Shown here in pieces: positions 1 through 9,460 of a stretch of 64,000 nucleotides of DNA. The stretch comes from Methanoregula boonei 6A8. GTDB lineage: Archaea > Halobacteriota > Methanomicrobia > Methanomicrobiales > Methanospirillaceae. Position 1 is the first letter of the stretch. The number at the start of each line of letters is the position of its first letter. The stretch is taken from contig NC_009712.1 of NCBI RefSeq assembly GCF_000017625.1, forward strand, positions 1,860,001-1,924,000. Direction: 5' to 3'. A model generated the notes under the pieces. That model was not told where the DNA came from and ran no database searches. It saw only the letters and a program-made list of their open reading frames with translations. The position numbers and the translations under genes were made by a program.

Positions 1-151
1 ACGGTTAGATACCGAAAACCAACCCACCCACACATTCCAAAAAAATACCAGGGGATTCCCAAAAAGGGAAAAAACCGGAAAAGAAACTGTCATCAACCGC
101 AATTAATCTTTTTTGTTCCATACCTTTCATCGCAACCATATACTCGGCACC

Positions 152-925
152 CTAAACCTCCCTCCATCGCGCCTTGTTCCGGGCCAGAACAAACAAGGCA
201 ACCGTGACAGAGATCAGAACGGCCCAGTCGATTATGACCGTAGTCAAAGAAAGGGACAGGTACCCGCCAATCCCCTGGACCAGCTCAGCCGCATAGGTAG
301 TAGGGGAGAGGTAGGCCAGATAGCGGAAAGGAAGGGGGATGTAGGTAATTGGATAATACACGGGAGGGATGGTGGAGAAAAAAGTCGAGATCAGCCTTGT
401 AAAGGCAAAGCTCTGCACGATGTCGCTGGAGAAGGTAGCGAGCGTATAGCCAATGGAGATCGAAGTGATAAAAATAAGCAGCAGTACTGCCACGAATTCA
501 AGGACTCCCACCAGGGTCAGGGACAGCCCGAATGAGGCAAGAACGGTGAGCACTATAAGGGCAGGGATAGCGTACACAATCTCAGCAAAGGAAAGCCCGA
601 GCATATAGGCGAGCCAGCCAGTGGGGGAGCTCACGATCATATCCTGAAGCTTAAAATCGTTCTTTAAGTGGGAAAGATCGGCGGAAAGGGCCATGCCTGC
701 GGAGAACATGGCCATGATGAATCCACCCATGATGCCCACTCCGAAAAGGCTGCCGTGGCTGACGAACACAATCACCACTAATATTGAGAGAGGCGAGACT
801 ACCGTATTCAGGAGTACGATGGGGTAGTTTTGCATCTCGTACACGGAGTTTACAAGAATCCCCGCGAAAACCTGACTGAACAGGTTTCGCTTCCGGGTCA
901 GGTTCTTATCTGCCACCGGTGTCAC
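152..925 (-). CDS. ABC-2 type transporter permease
   Basis: This 257-residue protein is the membrane part of an ABC exporter. About six hydrophobic segments span residues 35-250, including an ABC-2-like stretch around residues 175-215 (STIPPVYYPITYIPLPFRY, then the LSPTTYAAELV region) typical of drug, polysaccharide or Na+ efflux permeases. The start is GTG at 925, overlapping the 3' end of the ATPase gene by 20 bp, so the two are translationally coupled and form one transporter. The substrate cannot be read from the sequence. The family is clear. Confidence 0.85.
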   Translation of the reverse strand: MTPVADKNLTRKRNLFSQVFAGILVNSVYEMQNYPIVLLNTVVSPLSILVVIVFVSHGSLFGVGIMGGFIMAMFSAGMALSADLSHLKNDFKLQDMIVSSPTGWLAYMLGLSFAEIVYAIPALIVLTVLASFGLSLTLVGVLEFVAVLLLIFITSISIGYTLATFSSDIVQSFAFTRLISTFFSTIPPVYYPITYIPLPFRYLAYLSPTTYAAELVQGIGGYLSLSLTTVIIDWAVLISVTVALFVLARNKARWREV

Positions 926-1814
926 CCCCGGGGTGAAGATAGAAGAAAATATCCTCCAGCCCTACAGGATTGATGGTAAACTTAATCCCCTCCCGGGACA
1001 GTTCCTGAGCGATACGGAAGGCCTCACCCTCGGTCGTCAGGATCACCGGGAGATCGTGGTTTCCCTTCACCATCTCCCCCTCAGTAAGGATAACAGGTGC
1101 TTCCGGGATGGAGAGCAGCTTCACACTGTAGTTGTACCGCAATCGTTTTCTCAGTTCGTCCAGCGTACCGAGGGCGATCAGCTTCCCCTCCTCCAGTACA
1201 CCGATCGTATCTGCCAGTTGTTCTGCCTCCTCCATGTAATGAGTGGTTAGTACCACGAAACGGTCCTTGCGGACCTCCTGAAGCACCTCCCAGAACTCAC
1301 GCCGGGCAAGAGGATCAAGCCCGGTGGTAGGTTCGTCCAGGAAGATTACATCTGCTTCCGTGGCAAGGATCATAGCCATCAGCACCTTTCGCTTCATGCC
1401 ACCGGAAAGCGTGCGATTAAGGACCCGCGCCTTCCTGCCGAACTTAAGCTTTTCCAGCACCTCGCCAGCCTTTTGTTTTGCTTCGCCATAGCCCAGACCC
1501 CGCCAGAGAAGATAGGAAAGCACCGACTGCAGGGGAGTCATCCAGGGAACCGGCCGGGCCTCCTGGGGCACGATGGCAATTCGTTCCCGGATCTGATCCG
1601 GTTCCGACATCACATCGATCCCGTTGAGCGTGGCGGTTCCTGAGGTAGCCTCGAGGTTGGTTGCAAGGATGCGGACCAGCGTAGTCTTTCCCGAACCATT
1701 CCGCCCGATGAGTACGAATACTCCCCGGGCGGGAAGAGTGAAGCTGACGGAGTTCAAGGCCGGGACGGGACTCCCCGCATAGATCTTGGTCAACCCTTCA
1801 CATACCAGTGACAA
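906..1814 (-). CDS. ABC transporter ATP-binding protein
   Basis: This 302-residue nucleotide-binding subunit powers the permease encoded just downstream. It has Walker A GRNGSGKTT near residue 38, the signature LSGGMKRKV near 137, Walker B VIFLDEPTTGLD near 155 and the switch His in LTTHYMEEAEQ. The C-terminal 70-80 residues form the extra domain seen in DrrA/CcmA-type exporter ATPases. The start codon is TTG at 1814; no stronger in-frame start is visible. Substrate unknown. Confidence 0.88.
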   Translation of the reverse strand: MSLVCEGLTKIYAGSPVPALNSVSFTLPARGVFVLIGRNGSGKTTLVRILATNLEATSGTATLNGIDVMSEPDQIRERIAIVPQEARPVPWMTPLQSVLSYLLWRGLGYGEAKQKAGEVLEKLKFGRKARVLNRTLSGGMKRKVLMAMILATEADVIFLDEPTTGLDPLARREFWEVLQEVRKDRFVVLTTHYMEEAEQLADTIGVLEEGKLIALGTLDELRKRLRYNYSVKLLSIPEAPVILTEGEMVKGNHDLPVILTTEGEAFRIAQELSREGIKFTINPVGLEDIFFYLHPGGDTGGR

Positions 1815-2209
1815 TGCATCTGCCGGGATGCTCTATCCTCCTGAACTGATCCTGTTGTCCCTTACGATGCTTTGTCGGAAATGAGATCATCTCTGCTCCG
1901 GAACTGATTTTTGGCAGCATGGGGTTTATAGGTAGTTTTTGCTCCGGCGTCAGATAAAGTAAAGGGCCCAGGCAATGCCCCTTTTTAGCTTGTCCATTTT
2001 CCCGGGGATTATGATCCCTCACTGGTCGGAATACAGGTTAATCCCTACAATGGGGATGGGGAATTTTTATCGCTGAAATGGAGTTGGGTTTAAACGACCT
2101 GAATCTGACAACAATGTCAATACAAGCTTCGAGTATAGAAAAATCGTTTATCTGGATTTTAACCCGGGAAAGATGAGGAAAAATATCGTCAGAAAGAGAA
2201 GTACGACAA
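1815..2209. other. gene-free stretch of 395 bp
   Basis: No convincing ORF is visible on either strand. The short open frames lack family-like composition and ribosome binding sites. It separates the transporter from tRNA-Thr and presumably holds the transporter's promoter and the 3' flank of the tRNA. Confidence 0.5.
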
Positions 2210-2282
2210 AGCCTCAGCCGTGATTTGAACACGGGACCTGCTGATTACAAGTCAGCCGCTCTGCCAGCTAAGCCACTGAGGC
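2210..2282 (-). tRNA. tRNA-Thr (anticodon TGT)
   Basis: Read on the minus strand, a 73-nt cloverleaf is complete: acceptor GCCTCAG pairs with CTGAGGC, the anticodon loop is CTTGTAA (anticodon TGT), and the T arm is CCGTG-TTCAAAT-CACGG. The discriminator base is T (U73), as in archaeal tRNA-Thr. No intron and no encoded CCA. Confidence 0.95.
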
Positions 2283-2467
2283 GCCATATACAATAGACCG
2301 TGAGGGGTAAAAAAGATGGTGCTGCCCTGCAGATTTTCCAACCGGAGATCATTCCGGAAAGAAAAAACGTCCCGGTCGAATTGACCTGGGGCAAAAAAGG
2401 ATTGACCTCAAGCCTGCTCGTTTCCAAACACATTATACACATCCTGACAAGTACTGTACCAGCAATA

Positions 2468-3694
2468 ATGGCACAGCTGACCGTGGATATCGGGGGACGG
2501 GCGGGCCTGGACTGCCGGGGGTTCTGCGAGTACTGCTACTTCAAGCGGGTAAAGGCCACCCGTGCGTTCGGCTGCCGGCACTGCCTGCCATTTGCAAAAG
2601 GCTGCGATTACTGCACAAAGGGCGTCCGGGAAGAGTACGCCGGGTTTAAGGATCTCCGGACCATTGCACAGGATACGCTTGCTGCACTCCAGACAAAGAC
2701 CGGCGACCTTGACCGTATCACAATTTCCGGCGGAGGGGATCCCAGCTGCTACCCCCAGTTTACGGATCTGGTCGAACTGCTGGGGGCAACCGAGGCCCCG
2801 CTCCACATCGGTTATACCAGCGGCAAGGGATGGGACGATCCAAAAATTGCCGATCTTCTGGTTGAAAACGGCCTTACCGAATGTTCATTTACCGTCTTTG
2901 CCGCAGATCCCGCACTGAGGAAGCGCTGGATGCATGACCCGACTCCCGAGGCCTCGCTTGAGATTCTCGAACGGCTCTGCGGTGCTGCCGATGTTTACGC
3001 AGCAGCGGTTGTGCTGCCCGGGATAAATGACGGGGAGGTGCTCGAACACACCTGTTCATGGCTTGAAGAACGCGGCGCTAAAGGACTCATCCTCATGCGG
3101 TTTGCCAATACTACTCAGCAGGGACTCATCCTCGAAAACGCACCGGTTATTAAAGGCCAGGTCGTCCAGTCCACAGAATCGTTCCGGGATATGGTCAGCG
3201 ATCTTTCCCACATGTATAAAATGAAGATCTCCGGCACCCCGCTCTGGGACCCGGCCATCGGATCGCCGTTTGCGATCCTGCACGAGCCACACCTCCTCAA
3301 AAAACTGCCCCGGGTCCAGCGCCGCGCCTCGGTGATCAGCGGTTCGGTTGCCGCCCCGTTCATCAATGCAATCCTGTCAGCACGCGGGGCAACAGTCCCG
3401 GTGATCCCGGTGGAAAAAGAGATCGCCTGCCTGATCACGGAAGACGATCTCCGGGAGATCGACTGCTCCATCCTCGAACCCGTAATTATTATCCCGGGCA
3501 GGGCCTTTGTCCACGATACCGAGGCACAAAAGATCGCAAGCCGTGACGGGACTACCCGCACGGTGATCCGGGGGCCGGACCAGCTTACCGCAGATGCCGA
3601 GACAAGCATGGGCATGACAAAAAAAGAGGTGCTTGCGCTGGAGATGGACGGGATCAGTAACCTGATCTGGTGTATCAATCACTATGGGACATAA
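2468..3694 (+). CDS. mmp10: Mmp10, radical SAM arginine methyltransferase of methyl-coenzyme M reductase
   Basis: Predicted 408-residue radical SAM enzyme. The N-terminus reads DIGGRAGLDCRGFCEYCYFK, giving a CX3CX2C cluster motif, followed by the Cys-rich GCRHCLPFAKGCDYC segment typical of Mmp10. In studied methanogens Mmp10 C-methylates an arginine of the McrA subunit of methyl-coenzyme M reductase. An ATG at 2300 is in frame, but the ATG at 2468 gives the family's usual N-terminus and a length near 410 residues. It stands alone between tRNA-Thr and the DUF350 gene. Its presence is strong evidence that the host is a methanogen. Confidence 0.9.
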   Translation: MAQLTVDIGGRAGLDCRGFCEYCYFKRVKATRAFGCRHCLPFAKGCDYCTKGVREEYAGFKDLRTIAQDTLAALQTKTGDLDRITISGGGDPSCYPQFTDLVELLGATEAPLHIGYTSGKGWDDPKIADLLVENGLTECSFTVFAADPALRKRWMHDPTPEASLEILERLCGAADVYAAAVVLPGINDGEVLEHTCSWLEERGAKGLILMRFANTTQQGLILENAPVIKGQVVQSTESFRDMVSDLSHMYKMKISGTPLWDPAIGSPFAILHEPHLLKKLPRVQRRASVISGSVAAPFINAILSARGATVPVIPVEKEIACLITEDDLREIDCSILEPVIIIPGRAFVHDTEAQKIASRDGTTRTVIRGPDQLTADAETSMGMTKKEVLALEMDGISNLIWCINHYGT

Positions 3695-3817
3695 AGTCGC
3701 CGACGCCCGTTGTGGATCCCGGGTATGGCCGTGGCGTAAGAGGGAGAATAACCGTCACTCCCCTTTTTAATCCATCAGAGGTTACCGGTTTTTTGCCACC
3801 TGGATCCGGTCCAGTAA

Positions 3818-3841
3818 GATAAAAACAAAAAAAGGAAAATT
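3818..3841 (-). terminator. T-rich terminator after the DUF350 gene
   Basis: On the minus strand the sequence just past the stop codon is very U-rich (two runs of five to seven T in about 24 nt), matching oligo-T intrinsic termination in archaea. No hairpin is needed for such signals. Assignment is by position and composition only. Confidence 0.45.
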
Positions 3842-3849
3842 GGGTAGGA

Positions 3850-4350
3850 TTAGGCCAGTGATGTCGTGATACCCACGATACCGGACTGGATGATCAGGGC
3901 AACTGCGATAATAACGCCAGCCATCTCGAGCGCGACAGCCACATTACCCTTCTTGAGCTCCTCGAACTCCTCGACTTCCTTGGTGAGCTTATCGAGAATG
4001 TTGAGCGCAAGGTAGATTGCACCGATCGCAAGGAGAACACCAAGGATCAGCTGGATGATCGCAACGGTGATAACGATCAGTCCGTCAACTGAGGTAAAAC
4101 CAAGAACAGATGCCTTGCTGATGCCAACCGAGATGCCGGAAACACCGGACTGGACTACCACAGCAATGGCAACAAAGATTGCGGCAACGACAATACCAAA
4201 TGCCACATTGCCCTTTGCAAGCTCCTTCTGCTCGTCAACCTCCCGGGTAACCTTGCCAAAGACAGAAAAGCCGATGTACAGTGCCACCACGGCAAGGATA
4301 ACTGCGATGACCAACTGGATGATACCGACAGCTGCATTAACAAGAATCAT
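3850..4350 (-). CDS. tandem DUF350 membrane protein
   Basis: This 166-residue integral membrane protein is an internal duplication: residues 1-75 and 85-166 each contain two hydrophobic helices joined by a charged loop (VTREVDEQKELAKGNVAFGI versus LTKEVEEFEELKKGNVAVAL). That charged loop is the DUF350 hallmark. No enzymatic motif is visible and the function of the family is unknown. It appears to be monocistronic, with T-rich DNA after the stop. Translation starts at ATG 4350. Confidence 0.75.
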   Translation of the reverse strand: MILVNAAVGIIQLVIAVILAVVALYIGFSVFGKVTREVDEQKELAKGNVAFGIVVAAIFVAIAVVVQSGVSGISVGISKASVLGFTSVDGLIVITVAIIQLILGVLLAIGAIYLALNILDKLTKEVEEFEELKKGNVAVALEMAGVIIAVALIIQSGIVGITTSLA

Positions 4351-4636
4351 TTTTTTTCACCTCATTTTTTAGTTAGATGGGCTTACGGGATAAATAAATA
4401 TATCTCCGCCGGACAGGCAAAAATACGCAGAAATTCCGGGCGAAATGACATTCCGGGAAACAATCTCCGCCAAAATGGATCGGAAAGCAAACAGGGTTCC
4501 GGCAACAAAAATCTGTACTGTGGGTCCACCCGGCACCCCGCCCTATCTGTTATTGCCTTCTCCCCGGAGAGACCAGCAGGAGTATGAAACAGAAAAAGAA
4601 AGAAAATATCCTCAAAAATTCTCATGAAAACAGGGA

Positions 4637-4766
4637 TGCTGCGAGTGGGTTACGATCCCACGATCTCCAGATGTCCCAGGTATCTTATCGCGCAAAAACC
4701 GGATTGTTTTTGCGCTCCAATAAAACCCTATGAGTCTGGCGCCCTAACCAGCTAGGCCACCGCAGC
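4637..4766 (-). tRNA. tRNA-Met elongator (CAT) with a 56-nt intron
   Basis: Minus-strand exon 1 is 4729-4766 (38 nt, ending CTCATA) and exon 2 is 4637-4672 (36 nt, starting ATCTGG). Together they make a full cloverleaf with acceptor GCTGCGG/TCGCAGC, anticodon stem CCAGA/TCTGG and anticodon CAT. The intron 4673-4728 sits at the canonical 37/38 position and contains a perfect 10-bp hairpin (GCGCAAAAAC/GTTTTTGCGC), consistent with a bulge-helix-bulge substrate for the splicing endonuclease. RtcB, which joins such exons, is encoded at 12.7-14.1 kb. Confidence 0.93.
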
Positions 4767-4835
4767 ACGAAAGTGCATAATTACAACGCCATAAAAACTC
4801 TTAAAGGTTCTCATAAAAGGATTATGAGGATTATT

Positions 4836-6317
4836 TTATCCACCCTTTTTCTGCTGCTGGAGGTACACGTTTACCGCCGCGGTAATTGCCGCCACCTTGT
4901 TGCCCTGCGAGAACGATCCGGCCAGCGTCTGCATCCGCGCCTCCTCATCAAGTTTGTACCGTTCGAGGGTCTTTACGATATGCTCCTCCTGCAGGAAGTG
5001 GGTGTGGGTGTTGCCCTCGATAAACTGCGGGTTGTTCATGATTGCATAATGGAGCGGGAGCGTGGTCTTGATCCCGAGAATAATGTACTCCGAGATCGCA
5101 CGGCGCATCCGCATGATCACTTCGGGACGGGTGCTGTCCCACGCGCAGAGCTTCGCGATCATCGAATCATAGTTGGGCGGGATCATGTATCCCATATGGA
5201 TGCCGCTGTCCACCCGGATGCCCGGGCCACCCGGGGAGCGGTACCGCTGGATTTTGCCCGGGTCCGCAGCAAAGTTATTGAGCGGATCCTCGGCATTGAT
5301 CCGGCACTCGATCGCGTGGCCCCGGATCGAAATATCCTGCTGGTCAAAGGGCAGGGATTCCCCGGCCGCAATGGCGATCTGCTGCTTGACCAGATCAATC
5401 CCCGTGATAAATTCGGTAATGGTGTGTTCAACCTGAAGCCGGGTGTTCATCTCCATGAAGTAGAAGTTCCCGTTGCTGTACAAAAATTCGACAGAGCCGG
5501 CGTTTGTATAATCAGATACTTCTGCTACTTTGAGTGCGGCAGAAGACATGCGTGCCCGAAGCTCGTCGGTCATGATCGCCGAGGGGGCTTCCTCGACCAG
5601 TTTCTGGTGCCGGCGCTGGATGGAACACTCGCGGTCAAAGAGATGGACCGCGTGCCCGTGCTCATCGGCAAGCACCTGGAACTCGATATGCCGGGGCTTG
5701 ACGAGATATTTCTCGATAAAAACCGTCGGATCGCCGAATGCTGACCGGGCAATCCTCATGCTGCCGGTGATCGCCTCTTCGAGTGCGGCCTCGTCATTGA
5801 CGATCTGCATCCCGATGCCGCCACCGCCGGCGCTTGCCTTGACAATCACCGGATAGCCGATCTCCGCGGCCACCTTTTTTGCTGTATCGATATCGCGGAT
5901 ACCGTCATCGGTCCCGGGGAGCACGGGTACCCCGGCCTTCTTCATCATCTGCTTGCTCCCAATCTTGGAGCCCATGGCCTGGATGGTCTTTGACTTTGGC
6001 CCGATGAAGGTCACACCCTCATCAGCACACAACTTTGCAAACCGGTAATTTTCCGCAAGGAACCCGTACCCCGGGTGGATCGCCTCTGCACCGCTCTTTT
6101 TTGCAATGTCAACGATCCGCTCCATGTTTAGGTAGCTCTTTGACGGGTGTGCCTCGCCCACAGCAAATGCCTCATCGGCGTACTTCACGTGGAGGGCGTT
6201 TTTGTCCACCTCCGAGTAGATCGCGACGGTATCGATATCAAGTTCCCGGCAGGCACGCATGACCCGGATCGCGATCTCACCGCGGTTTGCGATCAGGATC
6301 TTCTCGAAAAATTTCAT
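4836..6317 (-). CDS. pycA: pyruvate carboxylase subunit A (biotin carboxylase)
   Basis: This 493-residue ATP-grasp biotin carboxylase carboxylates the biotin carried by PycB, using bicarbonate and ATP. It opens with KILIANRGEIAIRVMRACRE, has the Gly-rich ATP loop ASAGGGGIGMQ near residue 160, the EMNTRLQVEHTITE metal/catalytic motif near 290 and a C-terminal biotin carboxylase domain. It lacks carboxyltransferase and biotin domains, as in two-subunit archaeal PYC. Its ATG overlaps the pycB stop (ATGA), so the order is pycB-pycA. In methanogens this enzyme makes oxaloacetate for the incomplete reductive TCA pathway. Acetyl-CoA carboxylase is an alternative name for such subunits but is less likely next to PycB. 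Confidence 0.93.
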   Translation of the reverse strand: MKFFEKILIANRGEIAIRVMRACRELDIDTVAIYSEVDKNALHVKYADEAFAVGEAHPSKSYLNMERIVDIAKKSGAEAIHPGYGFLAENYRFAKLCADEGVTFIGPKSKTIQAMGSKIGSKQMMKKAGVPVLPGTDDGIRDIDTAKKVAAEIGYPVIVKASAGGGGIGMQIVNDEAALEEAITGSMRIARSAFGDPTVFIEKYLVKPRHIEFQVLADEHGHAVHLFDRECSIQRRHQKLVEEAPSAIMTDELRARMSSAALKVAEVSDYTNAGSVEFLYSNGNFYFMEMNTRLQVEHTITEFITGIDLVKQQIAIAAGESLPFDQQDISIRGHAIECRINAEDPLNNFAADPGKIQRYRSPGGPGIRVDSGIHMGYMIPPNYDSMIAKLCAWDSTRPEVIMRMRRAISEYIILGIKTTLPLHYAIMNNPQFIEGNTHTHFLQEEHIVKTLERYKLDEEARMQTLAGSFSQGNKVAAITAAVNVYLQQQKKGG

Positions 6318-8062
6318 TGCACCACCAGCAGGACATCGCCGTTCTGGACGACATCGCCGGTATCGACAAAGATCTCGGTGACCTTGCCGTCAACCGGGCT
6401 GTGGATGGGATTCTCCATCTTCATGGCCTCGAGCACAAGGAGCGTATCGCCTTTTTTTACGGCCGCCCCCCGGTTGACCATCACCTGGAGAACCATGCCC
6501 TGCATGTTGCTCCGGATCCCGCCGGCGATCTCGCCCCGTGGCGCTTTCTGGGGCACAGCCTGCGTCACCTGCACCTGGTTTCCGCCCACTGAAACGATCC
6601 GGACAGAGAATACCTCCCCGTCGACCTCGACTTCCATCCGGTCCGGAACGCCCCCGGCTCCTGCTGCAGGCTGGGCGGCCGGCTGTTTGCAGGGTATCTG
6701 CTCGGGCGCCCGCTCACCTTTCAAAAACGCCGGGGCAATGGCCGGGTACATGATGTAGGTGAGGACATCCTCCTCTTTTTTTACAAGGCCCGCCTTTTCC
6801 GCTTCTACCTTCATGCGCTCGTACGAGGGTTCGAGCATATCGGCCGGGCGGCAGGTGATCGGCTTTTCATCACCGATGATCAGTTTCCGGATCTCTTCGC
6901 TGACAGGAGCGGGGGAGCGGCCGTACAGACCCCGGACATAATCCTTAACCTCTTTTGTCACATTCGCGTACCGCTGGCCGTTTACGAGCACGTTTAAAAC
7001 TGCCTGGGTTCCCACGATCTGGCTTGTGGGAGTCACGAGCGGAGGGTACCCAAGGTCCTGGCGTACCCGGGGGATCTCGGCGAATACCTCATCGAGACGA
7101 TTAAGCGCGTCCTGTTCCTGAAGTTGCGAGACAAGGTTGCTGATCATGCCGCCGGGCAGCTGATAGATGAGCACGTTGCTGTCCACGCGCTCCGAGATCG
7201 GGTTCACCAGCCCCGCATATTTTTCCCGGATCTGCACGCAGGTGTTCCTCACGGTCCGGAGTTTGAGCATATCGATCCCGGTATCGCGGGACGTCCCGGT
7301 AAGGGAGGCCACCACGCTCTCGGTCGGCGGCTGCGAGGTCCCCATGGCAAATGGCGACATTGCGGTATCAAGAATATCCACGCCTGCCTCGATCGCCGCC
7401 TGGTAACTCATCGGGGCGATCCCGCTCGTGGAATGGGAATGGAGGCAGACTTTGATATCAACCGCCTTTTTGATCCCGCTGATCAGCTCGCGGGCAGCCC
7501 CGGGCATGATAAGCCCGGCCATGTCCTTGATGCAGATGGAATCGCAATCGAGCGCGGCCAGTTCCTTTGCCATCTCGATAAACATCTGCGTGTTGTGGAC
7601 CGGGCTCGTGGTATAGGAAATGGTGCCCTGCAGGTGCGCCCCGGCCTTTTTCACCTGCTCCATCGAGCGCTTCATGTTCCGGATATCGTTGAGCGCATCA
7701 AAGATCCGGAAGATGTCCACACCATTTTTGTGCGAGGCCGAAACAAACCGGTCCACTACGTCATCGGAGTAGTGGCGGTACCCCACCAGGTTCTGGCCGC
7801 GCAGGAGCATCTGGATAGGGGTGTGTGTGAGTTCAGCCTTGAGCGCCCGGAGCCGGTCCCATGGATCGTCGTTTAAGAACCGTATGCAGGTATCAAAGGT
7901 TGCTCCCCCCCATGCTTCGGCAGAAAAAAAGCCGCATGCATCAATCTCGCGGGCGAGCAAAATCATATCTTCAGTGCGGAGCCGGGTGGCGATCAGGGAC
8001 TGGTGAGCGTCACGAAGCGTTGTATCGGTAATATGCACTTTGCGGGAAACGGCAGCACACAT
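6314..8062 (-). CDS. pycB: pyruvate carboxylase subunit B (carboxyltransferase plus biotin carrier)
   Basis: About 582 residues. The N-terminal TIM barrel has ITDTTLRDAHQSL and the metal-binding CLHSHSTSG segment. A PYC-OADA conserved domain spans the middle, a Pro/Ala-rich linker lies near 460-475, and a biotinyl domain ends the protein with EAMKMEN, whose Lys (about residue 548) would be biotinylated by the nearby BirA. It transfers CO2 from carboxybiotin to pyruvate. ATG 8062 is preferred over TTG 8077 because GAGGT lies 6-7 nt before it. Oxaloacetate decarboxylase alpha is the main alternative, but no beta or gamma subunits are present. Confidence 0.92.
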   Translation of the reverse strand: MCAAVSRKVHITDTTLRDAHQSLIATRLRTEDMILLAREIDACGFFSAEAWGGATFDTCIRFLNDDPWDRLRALKAELTHTPIQMLLRGQNLVGYRHYSDDVVDRFVSASHKNGVDIFRIFDALNDIRNMKRSMEQVKKAGAHLQGTISYTTSPVHNTQMFIEMAKELAALDCDSICIKDMAGLIMPGAARELISGIKKAVDIKVCLHSHSTSGIAPMSYQAAIEAGVDILDTAMSPFAMGTSQPPTESVVASLTGTSRDTGIDMLKLRTVRNTCVQIREKYAGLVNPISERVDSNVLIYQLPGGMISNLVSQLQEQDALNRLDEVFAEIPRVRQDLGYPPLVTPTSQIVGTQAVLNVLVNGQRYANVTKEVKDYVRGLYGRSPAPVSEEIRKLIIGDEKPITCRPADMLEPSYERMKVEAEKAGLVKKEEDVLTYIMYPAIAPAFLKGERAPEQIPCKQPAAQPAAGAGGVPDRMEVEVDGEVFSVRIVSVGGNQVQVTQAVPQKAPRGEIAGGIRSNMQGMVLQVMVNRGAAVKKGDTLLVLEAMKMENPIHSPVDGKVTEIFVDTGDVVQNGDVLLVVQ

Positions 8063-8138
8063 GGGAAACCTCGACAATCAAAGGGGCTCCGGTTGTATAA
8101 TTAGCCTCTCAAAACTTCGGCGGGTAAGTATAAAAAAT

Positions 8139-8771
8139 TCACCAACGGGGGAAAATTGCCACGATAAAAGCCGCAACAGCGCAAAGAGTTGCAATAATTC
8201 CTGGAACGGTCACGGCAAACCGGGTGCAGACCGTTCCACCCCCGCGATATCCCCGCACGGCAAGGATCTCTGCAGTTTCATCTGCCCGCCGGAGCGCATC
8301 GCAGATAAGGACCCGGCCGGCCGGAAGCAGGCTGCGCGGTCCCCACACAACGCCTTTCTGTACCGACGCAATCCGGATCCGGGAAAAATCACAAAAGAGC
8401 CCTTCTGCCATCCCCATTGCCATCTCTGCGGTCATGCCCAGTTCAAATCCGGTCTTTTTGCCCCCCATCCAGACCCCGGTTGCAAGGAAATCCCCGGGTC
8501 GGGAATCGGCATATACCCAGGCACCTACGAGCAGGATAGCAGTCATACGGACAAGGTACGAGAGCCCGTCGCTCCCGGATAAGATCATAACCACGGCGAT
8601 CAGGATAAACAGCAGGAACGCTGCGGCAAGCGCCCGCACGTGCCGGATACTCTTCTGCCGCGCGGTAAAGGCCAGCCACCAAAGGAATACTGCTATGGCC
8701 CCGACGATGCTTGCGAATGCTGCAAGAGATAGCAGCAGCACACAGGCCAGTCTTAATCTCGGATCCTGCAT
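8139..8771 (-). CDS. ecfT: ECF transporter T component (EcfT/BioN-like)
   Basis: About 210 residues with four to five membrane helices and the coupling motif AVRGYRG near the C-terminus, where Arg-containing helices dock onto the EcfA ATPases. ATG 8771 is chosen because the longer open frame would run deep into the ATPase gene; this start overlaps the ecfA stop by 19 bp. With the two ATPases and BioY upstream it completes a four-part energy-coupling factor importer, most likely for biotin. Sequence similarity within T components is low, so the context carries much of the call. Confidence 0.82.
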   Translation of the reverse strand: MQDPRLRLACVLLLSLAAFASIVGAIAVFLWWLAFTARQKSIRHVRALAAAFLLFILIAVVMILSGSDGLSYLVRMTAILLVGAWVYADSRPGDFLATGVWMGGKKTGFELGMTAEMAMGMAEGLFCDFSRIRIASVQKGVVWGPRSLLPAGRVLICDALRRADETAEILAVRGYRGGGTVCTRFAVTVPGIIATLCAVAAFIVAIFPRW

Positions 8772-9460
8772 GCGGCCTCCTGCAACCCTTTCGGTGTGAG
8801 CGATGCAGGGATCCTGCCGGTTTCCACAAGGAGCCGCGCCAGCGGCGGGGCGTGCTGCCAGTGCCGGAGCCCGTCCGGCATCCTGCCGCAATCAACCAGG
8901 CTCCCTCCGGTGATCTCCCAGAGATGATCGATCTCCGGGAAAATGCCCTGCTCGTGGGTGAAGATCACCGTGATACCCCCGGCCCGCCGGCTTATCTGCC
9001 GGCAGACCTCCTCTTTTGCCGGGCAGTCCAGCGAGGAGAACGGCTCATCGAGCAGCAGCAGATCGCATTCCTTTGAGAGGATACAGGCAAGGTGCAGGCG
9101 CTTGAGCTCCCCCCGGGAGAGGGAAAGGACCGGTATTTCCGGCAACACATCGATGCCTGCCTGCCGGATCACGGCTCCCGGTTCAAAGCCCCACGATGCA
9201 CACTCCTCTGCCACCGAGAGCCCGGTCACGTGGAACTCGGGAAACTGGAAAGAGACGAGCACGCTCCTGATCCCCTCGCGGACCACTGCGCCACTTGTTG
9301 GGGCATGCAGGCCGGCCATCATCAGGGCAAGAGTGGACTTCCCGCTCCCGACATCGCCGCTTACCAGGTGAATGCCCGTTTCGAAAATCCCGTGCGCCTC
9401 AAGCGACCAGAAAGGGCGACGGGTGTTGCCATGATCGAGTACGAGCCTCAAGGCGTGCAT
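8753..9460 (-). CDS. ecfA2: ECF transporter ATPase, second copy
   Basis: This 235-residue ABC ATPase carries Walker A GDVGSGKST near residue 40, a degenerate signature LSRGE (instead of LSGGE), Walker B LLLLDEPFSSLD and the switch segment IFTHEQG. It overlaps the upstream ATPase by 13 bp and the T component by 19 bp. The divergence of its signature from that of its partner suggests a fixed A/A' heterodimer. Likely energises BioY-dependent biotin uptake. Confidence 0.85.
   Translation of the reverse strand: MHALRLVLDHGNTRRPFWSLEAHGIFETGIHLVSGDVGSGKSTLALMMAGLHAPTSGAVVREGIRSVLVSFQFPEFHVTGLSVAEECASWGFEPGAVIRQAGIDVLPEIPVLSLSRGELKRLHLACILSKECDLLLLDEPFSSLDCPAKEEVCRQISRRAGGITVIFTHEQGIFPEIDHLWEITGGSLVDCGRMPDGLRHWQHAPPLARLLVETGRIPASLTPKGLQEAACRIRD

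Noticed and set aside
1798-2022. Minus-strand ORF of 74 codons before the ABC ATPase
   Set aside because: It overlaps the ATPase start, has no ribosome site and a composition unlike its neighbours.
4773-5744. Plus-strand ORF of 323 codons
   Set aside because: It is antisense to pycA, whose motifs are clear on the minus strand; the translated product has no domain-like features and is a shadow of high G+C codon usage.
8058-8100. Second BirA box before pycB
   Set aside because: AACC and GGTT half-sites occur, but the arms do not pair further and the spacing (about 18-20 bp) differs from the bioY palindrome.
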